Source of the DNA: Dryocosmus kuriphilus
Lineage: Eukaryota; Arthropoda; Insecta; Hymenoptera; Cynipidae
DNA length: 64,000 nt
NCBI GenBank assembly: GCA_038277395.1
Contig: CM076196.1
Span: 92,008,236-92,072,235 of the forward strand
Reading direction: 5' to 3'
The notes under the pieces were generated by a model. The model made no database searches, was not told where the DNA came from, and worked only from the letters and a program-made list of their open reading frames with translations. Position 1 is the first letter of the stretch. The number at the start of each line of letters is the position of its first letter. Shown piece after piece: positions 1-10,791 of the stretch. Position numbers and translations under genes: made by a program.

Positions 1-201
1 AGTGAAGGAAAAAACGACGGAGGCGCTTCAAGCATCACAAAAGAAGGAATTTAAAAAATGTTTCGAACAATGGAATACAAGATTAGATAAGTGTATTGTC
101 TCCAATGGAGAGTACTTTGAAGGAGATTAAATGTTTTTTGTAGAAAAATCAAAATAATAACTTTGAACAAAAGTAGTTCGGTTTCTTTTGGGTAGGCCCT
201 C

Positions 202-202
<1 letters not shown>
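1..202 (+). mobile_element. 3' end of a mariner-like transposon (enters from left edge)
   Basis: A transposase tail is followed by about 70 bp of 3' sequence that ends in CCCTCGTA. The mariner at 61,829-63,143 also ends in CTCGTA. The element stops at a TA dinucleotide that runs straight into a long (TA)n tract, which fits the TA target preference of Tc1/mariner elements. Only the right end is in the window, so the left TIR cannot be compared. Confidence 0.75.
2..130 (+). pseudogene. mariner transposase, C-terminal 42 residues
   Basis: The open frame from the window edge to the TAA at 128-130 reads through a KCFEQW segment and ends IVSNGEYFEGD. That is the usual C-terminus of mariner-family transposases, downstream of the catalytic DDD domain. 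The catalytic residues lie outside the window. No stop interrupts the visible part, so this stretch may come from a fairly young copy, but whether the whole gene is intact cannot be judged. Confidence 0.8.

Positions 203-279
<77 letters not shown>
203..279. repeat. (TA)n microsatellite, about 38 units
   Basis: An uninterrupted TA dinucleotide array directly abuts the mariner end and lies about 70 bp upstream of the splice acceptor of the calcium-channel exon. The minus-strand ORF with a run of alternating Tyr-Ile codons is only this repeat translated. Confidence 0.98.
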
Positions 280-281
<2 letters not shown>

Positions 282-346
282 GTAATATTGGAGAAAAAGT
301 TTTATTCCGACAACGCAGATAATTGAATTATGTTTATATGTTTCAG

Positions 347-539
347 CCAATTGAAAATTACTCCGAATGGAGGTTGCTATATTTCATAGCATTCATTTTG
401 TTGGTCGGCTTCTTTGTTCTAAACATGTTTGTTGGAGTTGTCGTTGAGAATTTCCATAGATGCCGAGAAGAGCAGGAAAAGGAAGAACGAGTTAGAAGAG
501 CTGCTAAGCGCGCTTTACAAATGGAAAAGAAAAGACGTA
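347..539 (+). CDS. Ca-alpha1T: T-type calcium channel alpha-1 exon: domain III S6 and start of III-IV linker
   Basis: The pore-forming subunit of low-voltage-activated calcium channels conducts Ca2+ across the plasma membrane. The exon begins after a TTTCAG acceptor (ends 346) in phase 0 and ends at 539 before GTAAGT (540-545), leaving phase 1. It encodes about 64 residues: the hydrophobic S6 helix of domain III, the motif VLNMFVGVVVENFH typical of T-type IIIS6, then a charged linker (CREEQEKEER, RRAAKRALQ, EKKRR). One base (A) is carried over; joined to GA at 26,329 it makes Arg, giving an uninterrupted linker. Reading on past 539 gives 43 unrelated residues and a stop, as expected for intron. 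Identification rests on family knowledge of T-type channels and is strong. Confidence 0.95.
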
Positions 540-545
540 GTAAGT

Positions 546-1400
546 TGAACTCTAGCGTAAATGTATCTTCGTTGATTCAAGAAACGCCCTCTTTTTGGGC
601 ATGGAGTATAGTCATAGTACGCATACGAATGTGTATTTCGGTTGTTATAGCCGACAGATTACTAATTTAAATCGGTCGCGTGCAAGCAAGCGCGTGCATG
701 CTCTCATGTGCGTGCACAGTGAGCACACGATATAGTATGTGCCTGCTTGTGGTTGTTGCGACAATAGCGCTAAATACCCTTTTATTTTTTTAAATAGTGT
801 AGCTATTTACAAATAATGAAACTATCTAAATAAATAATTCTACTTACGATTAAAAAAAACCATGCCCACAAAAATTTTCCAAGCGAAACGAACTCGTTTT
901 TGCAAATAATTTCGCGGCAATGGCCGTTATGGTGTGACGGACGGTAAAAAGTAATTAGCCGTTTTAGCCCCTATGCAGATTGTCCTATCTCCAAGTGTCT
1001 CAGCTTATATAGCTGTATAAGGAATAAAATAATAATTCGAAAGTTTATTGTCCAAAGATTGGTTGCAGTCATAGTTTTTGAGCTATAAAATACTTAAGCT
1101 GCAGCAATCAGAAGAGAGCAGCATAAACAGTCATCAGTTTGTAAGCGCGAGTAGTACTCTGTTTAAGTGACCACTGCGGTGATTCTTCCGTCGGCACGAA
1201 GCAACGGCGCGGTGCGGCGGCTGACGCTCGCTTACACGTTGGACACGGCAAACCAGGGAAAGCGAGGCTGCCAGTAAATTTGAACTTTGAGTAAAAAATA
1301 CAATTCTACACGATGATAGACAAATTGGCATCAGTTCAATTTAAATCACTTTCTACACCACTAGTATCTAACTTTAAACATATGTACCTCAGGTATGCTA
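546..1400. other. intronic stretch without recognised features
   Basis: No gene is seen. Positions about 665-745 are rich in GT/GC alternation (GCGTGCATG-like words), which could form unusual DNA structure. Positions about 1,080-1,290 are more GC-rich than the surroundings and could be old retroelement leader sequence, but no match or terminal structure was seen. Confidence 0.5.
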
Positions 1401-2148
1401 TATGATTTTTTAAGCCGAATTTCTGATGATATACTTTTGGTCAAAAGTAACAAATTCGAACATTTTTATCAAAATGGGCCTTGGAAAATTCTACTTGGCA
1501 GATTTCGAAGAGAATTAGATCTAGCGCTTTATTTATGTTGCTGATGACAACTATGTAAAATCTTAATCTGCCAGTTAGTTGAAATTTCCACAAACTTTGC
1601 CCGTTTTGATCCATTATATCCAATTTTTTCATTCCGACCCCAAAATTGTAACAAAAAATACGAAAGAAAGGCTAGAGTTCTGTCTCATCGAAATATGCCT
1701 ATTTATTAAGTTTTTCCGAAATATAGACAATTTTTATTAAAAACTCCGAATTTTTTATTTTGACCCAAAATTTGTGATGCAAAACGCGGGAGAACCCCTA
1801 GTACAAAGTCGCATCAAAATTTGCAAATTTATGGAATTTTCTAAAAGTTTGGCCTATTTTGCTAAAAAATTTCGAACTAGTCAATTTCGACCTGAAATGT
1901 GTAATCAGAAATCCCCCTAGTGTCCGCGTCTCATATAAATCCTTAAGTCTATTGAACTTTTAAAGAAATAGGGCCATGCAGATGAAAATTGTCGAATTTT
2001 TTTATTTTCACCTCAATTAGCTTGCAATTCGTCGGGAAAACATTCAAGATTTCCGGAAGCCTCGAGATCGGCTCGACTCGACTCGAGCACTAGCAAGCTC
2101 GATTCGATTCGTTCGAGCATCGAGTTTCAAGCTTTTAGCACACCCCTA
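1400..2148. repeat. hAT-like non-autonomous element, 3' end with degenerate internal repeats
   Basis: The segment ends in GCACACCCCTA, which reads as TAGGGGTGTGC on the other strand, a common hAT terminal motif. Next to it is a subterminal block of CTCGA words (2,068-2,120). Inside, a block of roughly 130 bp recurs in diverged form around 1,621, 1,749 and 1,878, each starting near TTTTTATTTTGACC-like sequence followed by a TGTAAT/TGTGAT word and a CCCCTAG-like word. The left end was not found, so the extent is approximate. Confidence 0.4.
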
Positions 2149-2150
2149 CA

Positions 2151-2309
2151 CATAAGCTAAAATTCATTTAGACGAATCTTTATTTGTCATATTTCACAGT
2201 TGACCAAATCCATATGTAACTGAAATTTCATTTTATCACAGTTACATCCGGCATAGTAATAATAGCGGTATTGCAAATAGCGATTCAACTAAATGAATTT
2301 TAGGCTATG
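2151..2309. mobile_element. 159-bp MITE with about 28-bp terminal inverted repeats
   Basis: The left end CATAAGCTAAAATTCATTTAG is nearly the reverse complement of the right end CTAAATGAATTTTAGGCTATG. The match extends over about 28 bp with a few mismatches. No coding capacity. No target duplication could be called, so the superfamily is unknown. It begins two bases after the hAT-like end. Confidence 0.65.
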
Positions 2310-2519
2310 AAAATGTTCAAAAATATGAAAGGTATGTCAAGTAATAAATAGAATAAATGCAAATTATAGTAAATTGTAATTTGGGTCTCTAACTCTACGC
2401 AGACAACTTTTGATTACTTAGCTTTCACATCTGTATTTGACCACGAATTGGATATTGTAAAATAACTACGGTTGAAGGAAGCTAACCATGGCGGATGCCT
2501 GAATAACGCGCATCATGGT

Positions 2520-3060
2520 GGGAAATGAGATTGTCATGAAGAAGAATATGGAAGAGGTAGAGGTGGTGGAAGTGGCTGATACTATGGACAGGTTAGCTGT
2601 AGTGGAACGGATAGAAGGAATTAAAATGGTGTGTACTGTGGAAGGGATAGGGTAGTTGGAACGGATAGAAGGAATGAAAGTAGCGGGTACTTTGTAAGAG
2701 GTACAGGTGGTGGAACAAATAGAAGGAGCAAAAGTGGCCGGTACTATAGAAGGGGTAGAGGTGGTGGAAGCGATAACAGAGTTGAAAGCGGTAGTACTAC
2801 GGTAGGGGTAAATGTGTGGAAATGGGTGAATTCTATGGAAGGATTAAAACTGAAGGAATTGGGTATTATGGAAGGGATGTTGGTGATCGAAGTAATATAT
2901 ATCACGGAATGGTTAAGCTGGTGGAAGGGGTATTCAGAACGGAAGGGATGGAGGTGATGAAAATACAATATATTCTGAAAGAGCTAGAGGTGACATAAAA
3001 GATGGTGGATGCTATGCACGTGATGAAGGGTATGCAGCCCATAGATATGGAAGGAAAGAC
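2520..3060 (+). repeat. decayed G/A-rich repeat tract encoding RGG-like units
   Basis: A strongly purine-biased strand carries recurring GGTAGAGGTGGTGGAA words about 51-57 bp apart. Reading frame 2,631-2,957 gives degenerate units of 17-19 residues with RGRGGG, NR and SG motifs (for example YYRRGRGGGSDNRVESG). Stops fall between units on the 5' side. It could be a decayed exon or retrocopy of a glycine-arginine-rich protein, or a plain minisatellite. No splice sites or poly(A) signal support a gene. Confidence 0.45.
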
Positions 3061-3499
3061 ATGCAGTACGGAGAGAGACTCTATTTTAACATGGTTGAGG
3101 GACTATGGTTCACATAAATTATCACAACTAATAAAATTTTGTCAATAAAGCACGTTCATTATATGTCAAATGTAATTTTTTCACATAATTACCGTAGAAC
3201 GTTCAACGTTACTCAGGGTGCACAAACGAGGAAGCGATCACCCTAAATTTTTTTGTTCGTTATTCTCGTATCTGTATAGATGCCAATTTCTTTTAATTTG
3301 CATATTACTTTGCAAAAATTGAAATGAAGACAGGTGCAAGCTGTCACATTGTTTTTAAATTTATTATTTTTTAGTTATTACAAACTTTTTCATTGTGTTT
3401 ATTACAACGCATGTGGGTGCACGCTTTTTCAGTTATTTTGGAACCATGATTCTTTATTTATATACAGGCCTTTTCATTTCGTTTATAGCCACGCAAGCA

Positions 3500-4575
3500 C
3501 GTTTGTATATTATGCACAATTTTTAATTACGAAAGAGGCGATAAAGACAGCCGCGAAAAGTACTATAGTTTTAAAGAAAGTAACCAAAAGCAAACTGTGG
3601 TTCGACTAAGAGTGCAAACTATGGTTTAAAAGCGAACAAAGGCCAAACAAATTAGTTTACAAAATAAGTGCGGTCAAACACATAAGAAGTATCTCGAGAT
3701 TAATAAAAGTACAAATAAGTTTTACAGATATAAGAAAAGGGAGTGGAAAATGAATAAAATACTAGCAATAGAAACGCATAATAAGAAAAGTAGCGCGCGT
3801 GAGATGTACAAGGGAATCAGTTTGATAAGGAAAGGCTTTCAAAGTAGAACGGAAGTAAAGAGGGACGAAAATGGCAAACTAGTAGATGATGCGACAGGGA
3901 GACTAAATTTATGGAAAAACTATTTCGATAAGCCATTGAACGTACGCGAAGCCACCGTTGAAGTTAACCTCGGTGAAATTCACACTGCTGATCTACTAAT
4001 TGAAGAGCCTACTGATAAGGAAATAGAAATGGCCATAAAGAAGTTCAAAAATAACAAAGCCGCGGGCATTGACGATCTACCGTCAGAACTGATAAAAAAT
4101 GGGGGCGTTTGCCTCACAAGGCGAATTTGTAAATTAGTATGCGCAATGTGAGAAACAGAACGCATACCGGAGGAATGGAATACCTCTATTATTGTACTCA
4201 TTTTTAAAAAAGGCGATAAAACGAACTGTAAGAAGTATCGGGGAATTTCACTTGTGCCTTTGTGCTATAAGATCCTGTCCAATGTAATGTTAAGCAGACT
4301 TACCCCTTTTGCCGAAGAAATCATTGGGAATTACCAGTGTGGGTTCCGCCGAAGCTGACCTACAGGGGATCAAATGTTTACAATTAGACAACGGTTAGAA
4401 AAGAAATAGGGATTTAATGAAGCAATACATCAGCTATTTATCGACTTCAAAAAAGCTTACGACTCTATTATATGCGCACGAATGTACTTGATTCTAGAGT
4501 TCTTGGTGTACCAAGGAAATTGTTTCGAACCATCACAGTTTGCTTAAGCGGCAGGAATAATCGCAAGAAATTGAC
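3500..4575 (+). pseudogene. non-LTR retrotransposon reverse transcriptase fragment
   Basis: The longest frame (3,750-4,151) contains SAREMYKGISLIRKGFQSRT, then the N-terminal RT block with NNKAAGIDDLPSELIKNGG. After a stop it goes on with IPEEWNTSIIVLIFKKGD, KKYRGISLVPLCYKILS, a YQCGFRR block, and LFIDFKKAYDS (RT motif A, catalytic Asp). Upstream, WFD and EC words at about 3,595-3,615 match the region between endonuclease and RT of such elements. The GYADD motif C is missing because the copy stops at about 4,575, where minus-strand BEL/Pao sequence begins. Several stops interrupt it. The clade is uncertain; an RTE-like affiliation is my best guess. It is 5' truncated and not autonomous. Confidence 0.75.
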
Positions 4576-4579
4576 GAAG

Positions 4580-5556
4580 CTGTGATAAAAGACGCGCCCC
4601 TTTTTCATTTTTCTGCACCTTCACCGGACATTTGTTCTACTCCCTACGATAATTGTTATCAAGCTGATCGTTTGAATGCATTCGATATACAGTCGCGCTT
4701 ATGAAAGCATAAAATTCTTCAAGAGAAGGCAAATAGTAGGGTTTAAGAGAATCTTCCCATTTTTGCTTAATTCATGACGGCAATGCGCGTTCGAGAAGAC
4801 GAATAATAAATCGCGGTTCAGGCTTGACACCAAGAGACTCGAGTGAACTCAAATTTTGCCTAGCAGTATCTATAATTTTCAAAAGATTACTAGGAGTAAC
4901 GGCGGTGGAGCAGATATATCAAGAATCACGTCAGTATGTGTAGAAATCAGAATTCTTTTGAGTTAGTATGACTCTTTGAGAATACCCCATGCTACGGTAT
5001 AACTCGTGTCGGAAGCCCGCAAATGGGATATTTTCTGGGCAGCAGCTCCGCGTATGCAACCTTGCAAATATTGAAATTTGACTACATTAGCAATGTCCGC
5101 ACGTTCATTAACTATACTAAAGAATGTGTTAGGAAACGAAATCCATTTATTATGGACACCTGTCATAATAGGCAACTTCGCTACCGGACGTTAAAGCATT
5201 TTTTGCTTCTCGATGAAAGTGGAGTTACCAACAAACCTGCCAGATGTTAGATTATGGTGGGAGTTTTCCGGGCGTTGCATAGTTTCTACGCGTTCTGCAA
5301 TTGCATAATATTCATCTTAAATGTTTGTCAACAAAATCGTACCTTCATTTTCGGGATCTAACAACTGCAATTCATTATTAAAATCTTCGTAGGCATGAAA
5401 TAACGAAGTTACACGCGCCAAACGGAGTTTTGCCTGAACAAGGTTTATTGAAGAATCCGCTAACGATGTGAAAAGCGTATTTAATTGACCTTGAAGTGCT
5501 GCACGATTTTGAGCGATGACGTTAATACGCGACGCAATGCGTGCTGCTGGAGCCAT
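4580..5556 (-). pseudogene. BEL/Pao retrotransposon gag fragment
   Basis: On the minus strand an ORF starts at 5,556 (MAPAARIASRINVIAQNR) and has a coiled-coil-like segment with RLARVTSLFHAYEDFNNEL, typical of the N-terminal part of BEL/Pao gag (DUF1759 region). After a stop near 5,317, minus-strand frame 5,175-4,963 continues with KWISFPNTFFSIV, KFQYLQGCIRGAAA and DTSYTVAWGILKESY, which match the next conserved blocks of that family (the FHYL, GEAA and W..L..RY motifs). Nothing beyond gag is present. It abuts the LINE fragment at about 4,575. Frameshifts and stops show decay. Confidence 0.7.
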
Positions 5557-5559
5557 TTT

Positions 5560-6308
5560 TATAAATGGATTATTTAGTTTAAATCAAATTCAAGTTTACT
5601 TAAGATAAAATGTAATAAATCAAATATCAAATTAAACTCAATTATTTTAAACCTGAAATTATGCAAGCATTAATCAGACACTAAATCAAGTACAGTTAAA
5701 GAGAAAATAATATGACTCCAGTTCTATGAATCACGTATCCTAATGCTGCGCTATGTTAATCCTGTACGTGCACGGCCGAAACGTACAGTCCGACGAGGCG
5801 AAAAAACGAACGAGAGAATGGGAGAAACAGGAGAGAGAGAGACAAAACGGGCCCGCGAGGGAGAATCAGTGATAATATCCCGCATTTGTTTTGTTTCTTT
5901 AAATTAGCGTCTGGATTTATGAGCACGAAGAATATATACCCTTGTAGATGAAATATCAATATACAATATAAGACTTTAGAACAAAAATACTTAACTTTCC
6001 TCGGTGTGGACGATGATCACAACGATGATCTCCTGGCGCACGGCTGGTGGAATTGGGCTGAAGTCTCCGGGAGCGACGTCGATCCGAAGATGTTTGGATT
6101 GAAATCTCGATCAAGAAAGGAACGCCGATGACGCGCTGCACTGTATTCCTGATAATCTGCTTTGTCTCTTGGTCTGGTTCTCGAGAGAAAAGCGAGCGAG
6201 TGACGCGTTGCGTCGAACTCGCGTTGACGAAATTCAGTCTTTCACAGTCGTTTCTGTGTATTCGTCAATTGAAATTCTACTTTACCTCACAGGAGGCACC
6301 AAATGTTT
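5560..6308 (-). other. leader region between putative BEL/Pao LTR and gag
   Basis: No gene is visible. In the minus-strand sense, TTTGGTGCCTCC follows directly after position 6,309 and could be the primer-binding site. The stretch then runs to the gag start at 5,556, consistent with an untranslated leader. Confidence 0.35.
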
Positions 6309-6956
6309 CGTTAAGCATGAAATTTATGTTTATTTTTATTTCAATTTATCGGATTGGAAACTAGGAGGAACTTAAATAATGAACTTAAGAATTGGAATTT
6401 AAATGATTGTATAGTTAGTCCATAAAAAAAGGTAAAAGAACCTTGCGGCATAAAAACCCTGAGAACTACATAAAATTGAGAGATTAATGGGGCAAAGTAC
6501 AATTACAAAACCGCAGTGTGTATGTGTTGGTGCGTGTGTTTGTCTGAAGGTAACACTGTGACTGGATCACTAGGAAGCGACGAGATTTCCGAAAGCAATC
6601 TGCTGTTTTTTAAAGTGCACTTTGGTGACACGAGATATCAAGAGAGAAAGAAAAGGGTAAGAAATTATCAACATTTCAGCCTTGCAATAGAAGTGCTGAA
6701 TATCGCGTGATCAACCCGCCCGAACGTTTAGATTGGATTTCATTCTCAAAGAAAACCGAAAACAAATTCAAGCACCCGAGTGTTGTTGAATTGCTCGCAA
6801 CGAGATTGCCTGCGATACAACGAGATTGCAGAGAAGGAAAACTGACGCGCGATTGCGAGCTCGCTCGAACACGCGAGTTAAACGCACAATGGCCTAATAT
6901 GTTTTTGTCTCAATTACCCTGGTACATTAATCGAGATAAGGGTTGATTGTTAACAG
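6309..6956 (-). repeat. putative 5' LTR of the minus-strand BEL/Pao element
   Basis: Read on the minus strand, the segment starts TGTTAACAATCAACCC at 6,956 and ends CGAAACA near 6,309, giving TG...CA ends and a length of about 650 bp. It is followed by TTTGGTGCC, a primer-binding-site-like sequence, and then by the gag gene. No partner LTR is in the window, so the boundaries are inferred from these signals only. Confidence 0.35.
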
Positions 6957-7224
6957 TGCAATGTGCATATATTCTATCACGGAGTGTTCGGGGTTTCCTT
7001 GGATTTAAACCAGAATCAACTTTATAACTGAAACCGGATAAATTCCATGTTCTCTGATACTCAGAAATACAGCCGAGTACACACTTGGTGCGTGCGTTTA
7101 AAGTTCCGCAGTCGAAGTCTGTAATCGATACGCGGCGCGTCCTCAGGTGGCGAATAAGGGAATTCTCACTAGATATAGAGAGTAGGGTGGAAATAAATTC
7201 CGTTTCGCTGACTAAACAGAATGG

Positions 7225-7773
7225 GTGGAGGCCACACCGAGAAAAAACTGTAATGGTCCACGCTGCGACCTACCAGGAGTGCCTCATATTTCCGTCCGCT
7301 TGTTTCCCACGGGCCTTGTAAAAGGGCTGATGTGTGCTTACATTGACGATGTACAAGACGCGGCGGGGGATCTGATACCAGCCTCTTCCGACTCTGATCA
7401 GGGAGTACGTGGTGGATGCAGATGTCGGAACTTGCATTGCTACGAGCGAGCCCAGCCCGTACGTGTATTCTGGGATCGGTTAAACGAAGGTTACGACTCA
7501 GGGAACTGAGGTAGGATTTCGATCCGGAGCTATACCCAAAAGAGGAGGAAACACGACCCAGTGACGCCAACGTCAGACTGGCAAACTGCCAGCAGGAAAA
7601 AGAAGAGATCGCTTCAGCCAAATGCGGCGGAAAGGCACGGTGCTGGGAAGCGGGAAATCAGTTCCAAACCAAAGAAAACGAAGACTGCGAAACAAAGAAA
7701 TGAAGCAGCCCGCATCCGGCCTACAGGTACAAGAGCTACGCTCAGATGCTGGGTGAGATACGATGGTAGGTAA
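7225..7773 (+). pseudogene. R1 ORF1 N-terminal region (decayed)
   Basis: Two overlapping frames (7,225-7,509 and 7,561-7,773) encode a low-complexity, basic stretch rich in Lys/Arg (SRKKKRS, KPKKTKTAKQR), as is common before the zinc knuckles of R1-type ORF1 proteins. No domain is recognised here; the assignment rests on position upstream of the knuckles. The frame is lost between 7,773 and 8,166. Confidence 0.45.
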
Positions 7774-8165
7774 AACCTGAGGATACTATCACTGTAATGA
7801 CGAACACCCGTCAGACAAGAGATGGCTGCTCACTACTGACACTAGACGGAGTTTGAAAAAACTGAGATGATATTACCGTCGCCCTAAAAACTGCTTCAGG
7901 TGAAAATGGCGCTGTTGATAGTAGGACTCCTAAAACCACACTTGAGAATAGAGACCTAGATGGATACATTGCCGCTAAGGAGGTGAAAGCTACCCTGAAA
8001 ATGGATCCGAAGGGACTCGGTAAGCAACTGAAGATCCCCATCGGTAAGCTCAACATAACAGCTCAAATTCTGGCCACTGTAAAAATGAGCACCTAGGTGG
8101 CGAAAGATCTGCTGAAAACAGAAAGTATAAAGATAGGGTGAGTAATTATTATTGTCATTATTATA

Positions 8166-8432
8166 TTGAGTGGCTACCGTATCAGAAGTGTGACAGTTTC
8201 GCGTTGTCTCAAGTGCTTAGGATACGGACAACAATCCAGAAACTGCCAAGGTCCAGACAGGAGAGATGTCTGTTTCAAGCGCCGCAAATCAGGAAACAAG
8301 GCAGCGAACTGTAACACCAGCGCACAATGCGTGTTACATGCCGAGAAAGGCCGGCCAGCAGAAAAAAGAATCATATTCCGGCAAAAGGAAAGTGTCAAGT
8401 GTTTAGAGAAGCTCTGGTACGAGCAAAAATAA
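8166..8432 (+). pseudogene. R1 ORF1 zinc-knuckle region, key residues lost
   Basis: The frame contains VTVSRCLKCLGYGQQSRNC followed by RDVCFKRRKSGNKAANC, the paired CCHC knuckles that let ORF1 protein bind RNA. Both are damaged: the first has Gln where the His should be, and the second has Arg at the second Cys and Asn at the His. A third cysteine-rich segment (CNTSAQCVLH) follows. The product would not be expected to chelate zinc normally. Confidence 0.75.
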
Positions 8433-8612
8433 ACCGCCGAGGATAATAATTAATAAACATACTACAAGAAAACTTAAATAGAAGAAAAACGGCTGACAAC
8501 CTACTTACTCGAATTAAGTTTGAAAAGCAGGCCGATATCCTGATATTATTGAGCAATACCGAGACAGAAATAGCAAGCCCTGGTTCACAGACGCTCTTGG
8601 CACCGCAGCGAT

Positions 8613-8912
8613 ATGGTAACGAACACGACGAAAGCACAAGTGGCTGCTTCTGGATCCGGTGAAGGGCACGTGTTGGTTAGGAGTGATCGGACCACGTTTG
8701 CGAGTTTCTATTTCACCCCAAGAGATCCCATCAAGGACTTTCAGGCGAAACTGGAAGCGCTTAAAGAAGCCATCATGAATATGGGAGGGTGCATGGCTGT
8801 AGTCGGGGACTTTAACGCGAAATCGGTGGAGTGGGGCATTACGAGGCCGGATTCTAGAGAGAAACGGATAATGGAGTTGGCGACCAGAAGAGGATTAATA
8901 GCTATCGAATAG
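8613..8912 (+). pseudogene. R1 ORF2 AP-endonuclease domain fragment
   Basis: The frame encodes FASFYFTPRDPIKDF, then GGCMAVVGDFNAKSVEWG and RRGLIAIE. The GDFNA motif with the downstream W and the end-of-domain 'GL..' block are conserved in the endonuclease of R1-type LINEs, which nicks target DNA to prime reverse transcription. N-terminal catalytic blocks lie in another frame upstream at about 8,440-8,620. After 8,912 a frameshift leads on to about 8,990. Confidence 0.75.
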
Positions 8913-9032
8913 TCACCCGAAAGCTCGGGACAACGGAACAACCTTTCAAGAACGATGCATAAACGACGAGGAGCATCGTGGATACGCTCTTCCGAACAGC
9001 CGAGGTGGAATATGATTACCTTGAAGCGGACA

Positions 9033-9840
9033 GCCTTCTAGACATCCAACTGTTCAATGCAGAAGAGTTGCGGCTAGCTGTTAGGTCGCTGCAAAATAAC
9101 AAGGCGCCGTGCCGAATGGAATCTCAGCAGAGACTCTAAAGGCAGTAGAACGGCACAACCCGCGGCTACTGTTGGACATGTTTAACAGTGGAATGAAAAA
9201 CGACTGGTGCTGATAAGCAAAGGCAAGGGCGAACCGGGTTCTCCGTCGTCCCACAGGCCTTTTTGCATATTAGGTACAGCCGGAAAGTTCCTGGAGAAGC
9301 TCCTAAAACCTCGCTTGTTGGCAGCAGCTCAGATGGCTGATTAGCTTTTCGATCAGCAGTACGGGTTCAGAAAGGCGTCTAACACAATAGAAGCGGTTCA
9401 GCACGTGGTGGATGCCGGTTTGTCAGGGAGACCGAGGATTCACTGTTCCCGAGCAATAGTGCTTCTGGTCACTCAGGACGTAAAAAGCGCCTTTAACACG
9501 GCAAGATGGAGGTACATCATATACTCACACCAGTGTTCATTTAAGGTACCGCCGTATCTCCTCCGGAAGGTAAGAAATTACCTGGAGGAGAGAGTACTGC
9601 TATACGATACTGATGACGGTCCTCACAGAAGAGAGATCACAGCAGGGGCTGCACAGGGATCTATTCTGGGGCCAGACCTCTGCAATATTTCCCATGACGG
9701 CATCCACCGATTTGAACGACCAAGCGGTACAGCTCTGGTAGGATATAGAGACGACATTGCGGCAATCAGCAAAGCACGGAACGCAGAAGGAGCACAAAGG
9801 AAGTCAGCGATGTCATGTTCTCGGTTTGTCGCTGGATGAA
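9033..9840 (+). pseudogene. R1 ORF2 reverse transcriptase fragment
   Basis: Frame 9,405-9,839 shows TQDVKSAFNTARW (motif A with the catalytic Asp), then PPYLLRKVRNYLEERVLLY, GAAQGSILGPDL (motif B) and GYRDDIAAISKARN (motif C). Motif C is YRDD rather than the usual YADD, so the residue before the Asp pair is altered. N-terminal RT blocks (LRLAVRSLQNNKAP at about 9,070) are in a different frame. Frameshifts and stops make it non-functional. Confidence 0.85.
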
Positions 9841-10554
9841 ACATCATGGCCTGAGTCTGACCCGACGGAAGACGAAGATAGTGATCTTCACGACCAAGAA
9901 GATTGACACTTGCATCCAGCTACAAGTACGAAGTGACAAGGTGCAGACCAAAAAGGCGATAAAGCATCTTGGTATCCAGCTGTAAACAAAACTCACCTTT
10001 TGCAAGCAAATCCAGAAAGTGGCCGATAAGGCGGCCAAACTCACGCCTACCTTGAGCAGACTGATGGCGAACGATGGTGGACCAAAACCAAGTAAAAGCC
10101 GGCTACTAATGTCGGTGACAACGTCTATCCTATTGCATGGCGCCGAAGTATGTGCTGACATACTCAGGGTATACAATTAAAGAAGACGGGTGGCGGACGT
10201 ATAGCAAACAGGTGTGCAAAGTGTCACTTGCTTCTACCGCACTATTTCTGAAGTCACAGTGCTGATAGTCGCACGGATAATCCCCCTCGATCTGCTCGCG
10301 TGGGAGAAAAAAGAAATTTGACAGAGGAACAGCGAGGTTGAAAAAACTGCCACGGATGAGGAGAGCCAATTCCATGCCACATCATTACACAGTGGAAAAG
10401 CAAATGGGAAAACGGCAAAAGAGAAAGGTGGGCGTTCAATGTCATAAAGAACAAGGACTAAACGGAAGCATGGGGAAGGCATACCTGCATAAAATCGGCA
10501 AGGTGCGGAGCCCACATTGCAGGTACATAAATTGCAGGTCCGCATACAGACGAT

Positions 10555-10791
10555 GAACATCACATATTTTTCACCTGTGGAAGATGGACAGATGAGAGAC
10601 AGCCACTCGAAGCGGATATCGGGTATGTCATCGCAGACGATGTTGTCGCCAAGATGCTTAGTAGTGCGGAAACCTGGGACAAAGTATCCATGTATATTGA
10701 GAGAGTGTTCCGTCATAAGAAGAAGGAAGAAATACTCGACGTGTCGAACACCACGAGAAATCCAGACGAACCAAACCGTCAAGATCCCTAG
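10555..10791 (+). pseudogene. R1 ORF2 C-terminal finger region
   Basis: This frame opens EHHIFFTCGRWTDERQPL, the H-H...C finger after the RT/thumb of R1-type ORF2, and continues VVAKMLSSAETWDKV and YIERVFRHKKKEE to a TAG at 10,789. That is the usual end of R1 ORF2. The frame is clean over 78 codons, which confirms that the element reaches its natural 3' end. Confidence 0.8.

Noticed and set aside
51..350. 99-codon minus-strand ORF with alternating Tyr/Ile
   Set aside because: It is a translation of the (TA)n microsatellite joined to intron sequence.
540..670. Continuation of the calcium-channel frame past 539
   Set aside because: GTAAGT donor at 540, loss of family similarity, and phase-correct joining to 26,329 show that it is intron read-through.
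10323..10782. Overlapping minus-strand ORFs (up to 182 codons)
   Set aside because: Shadows of the R1 ORF2 C-terminal coding on the plus strand.
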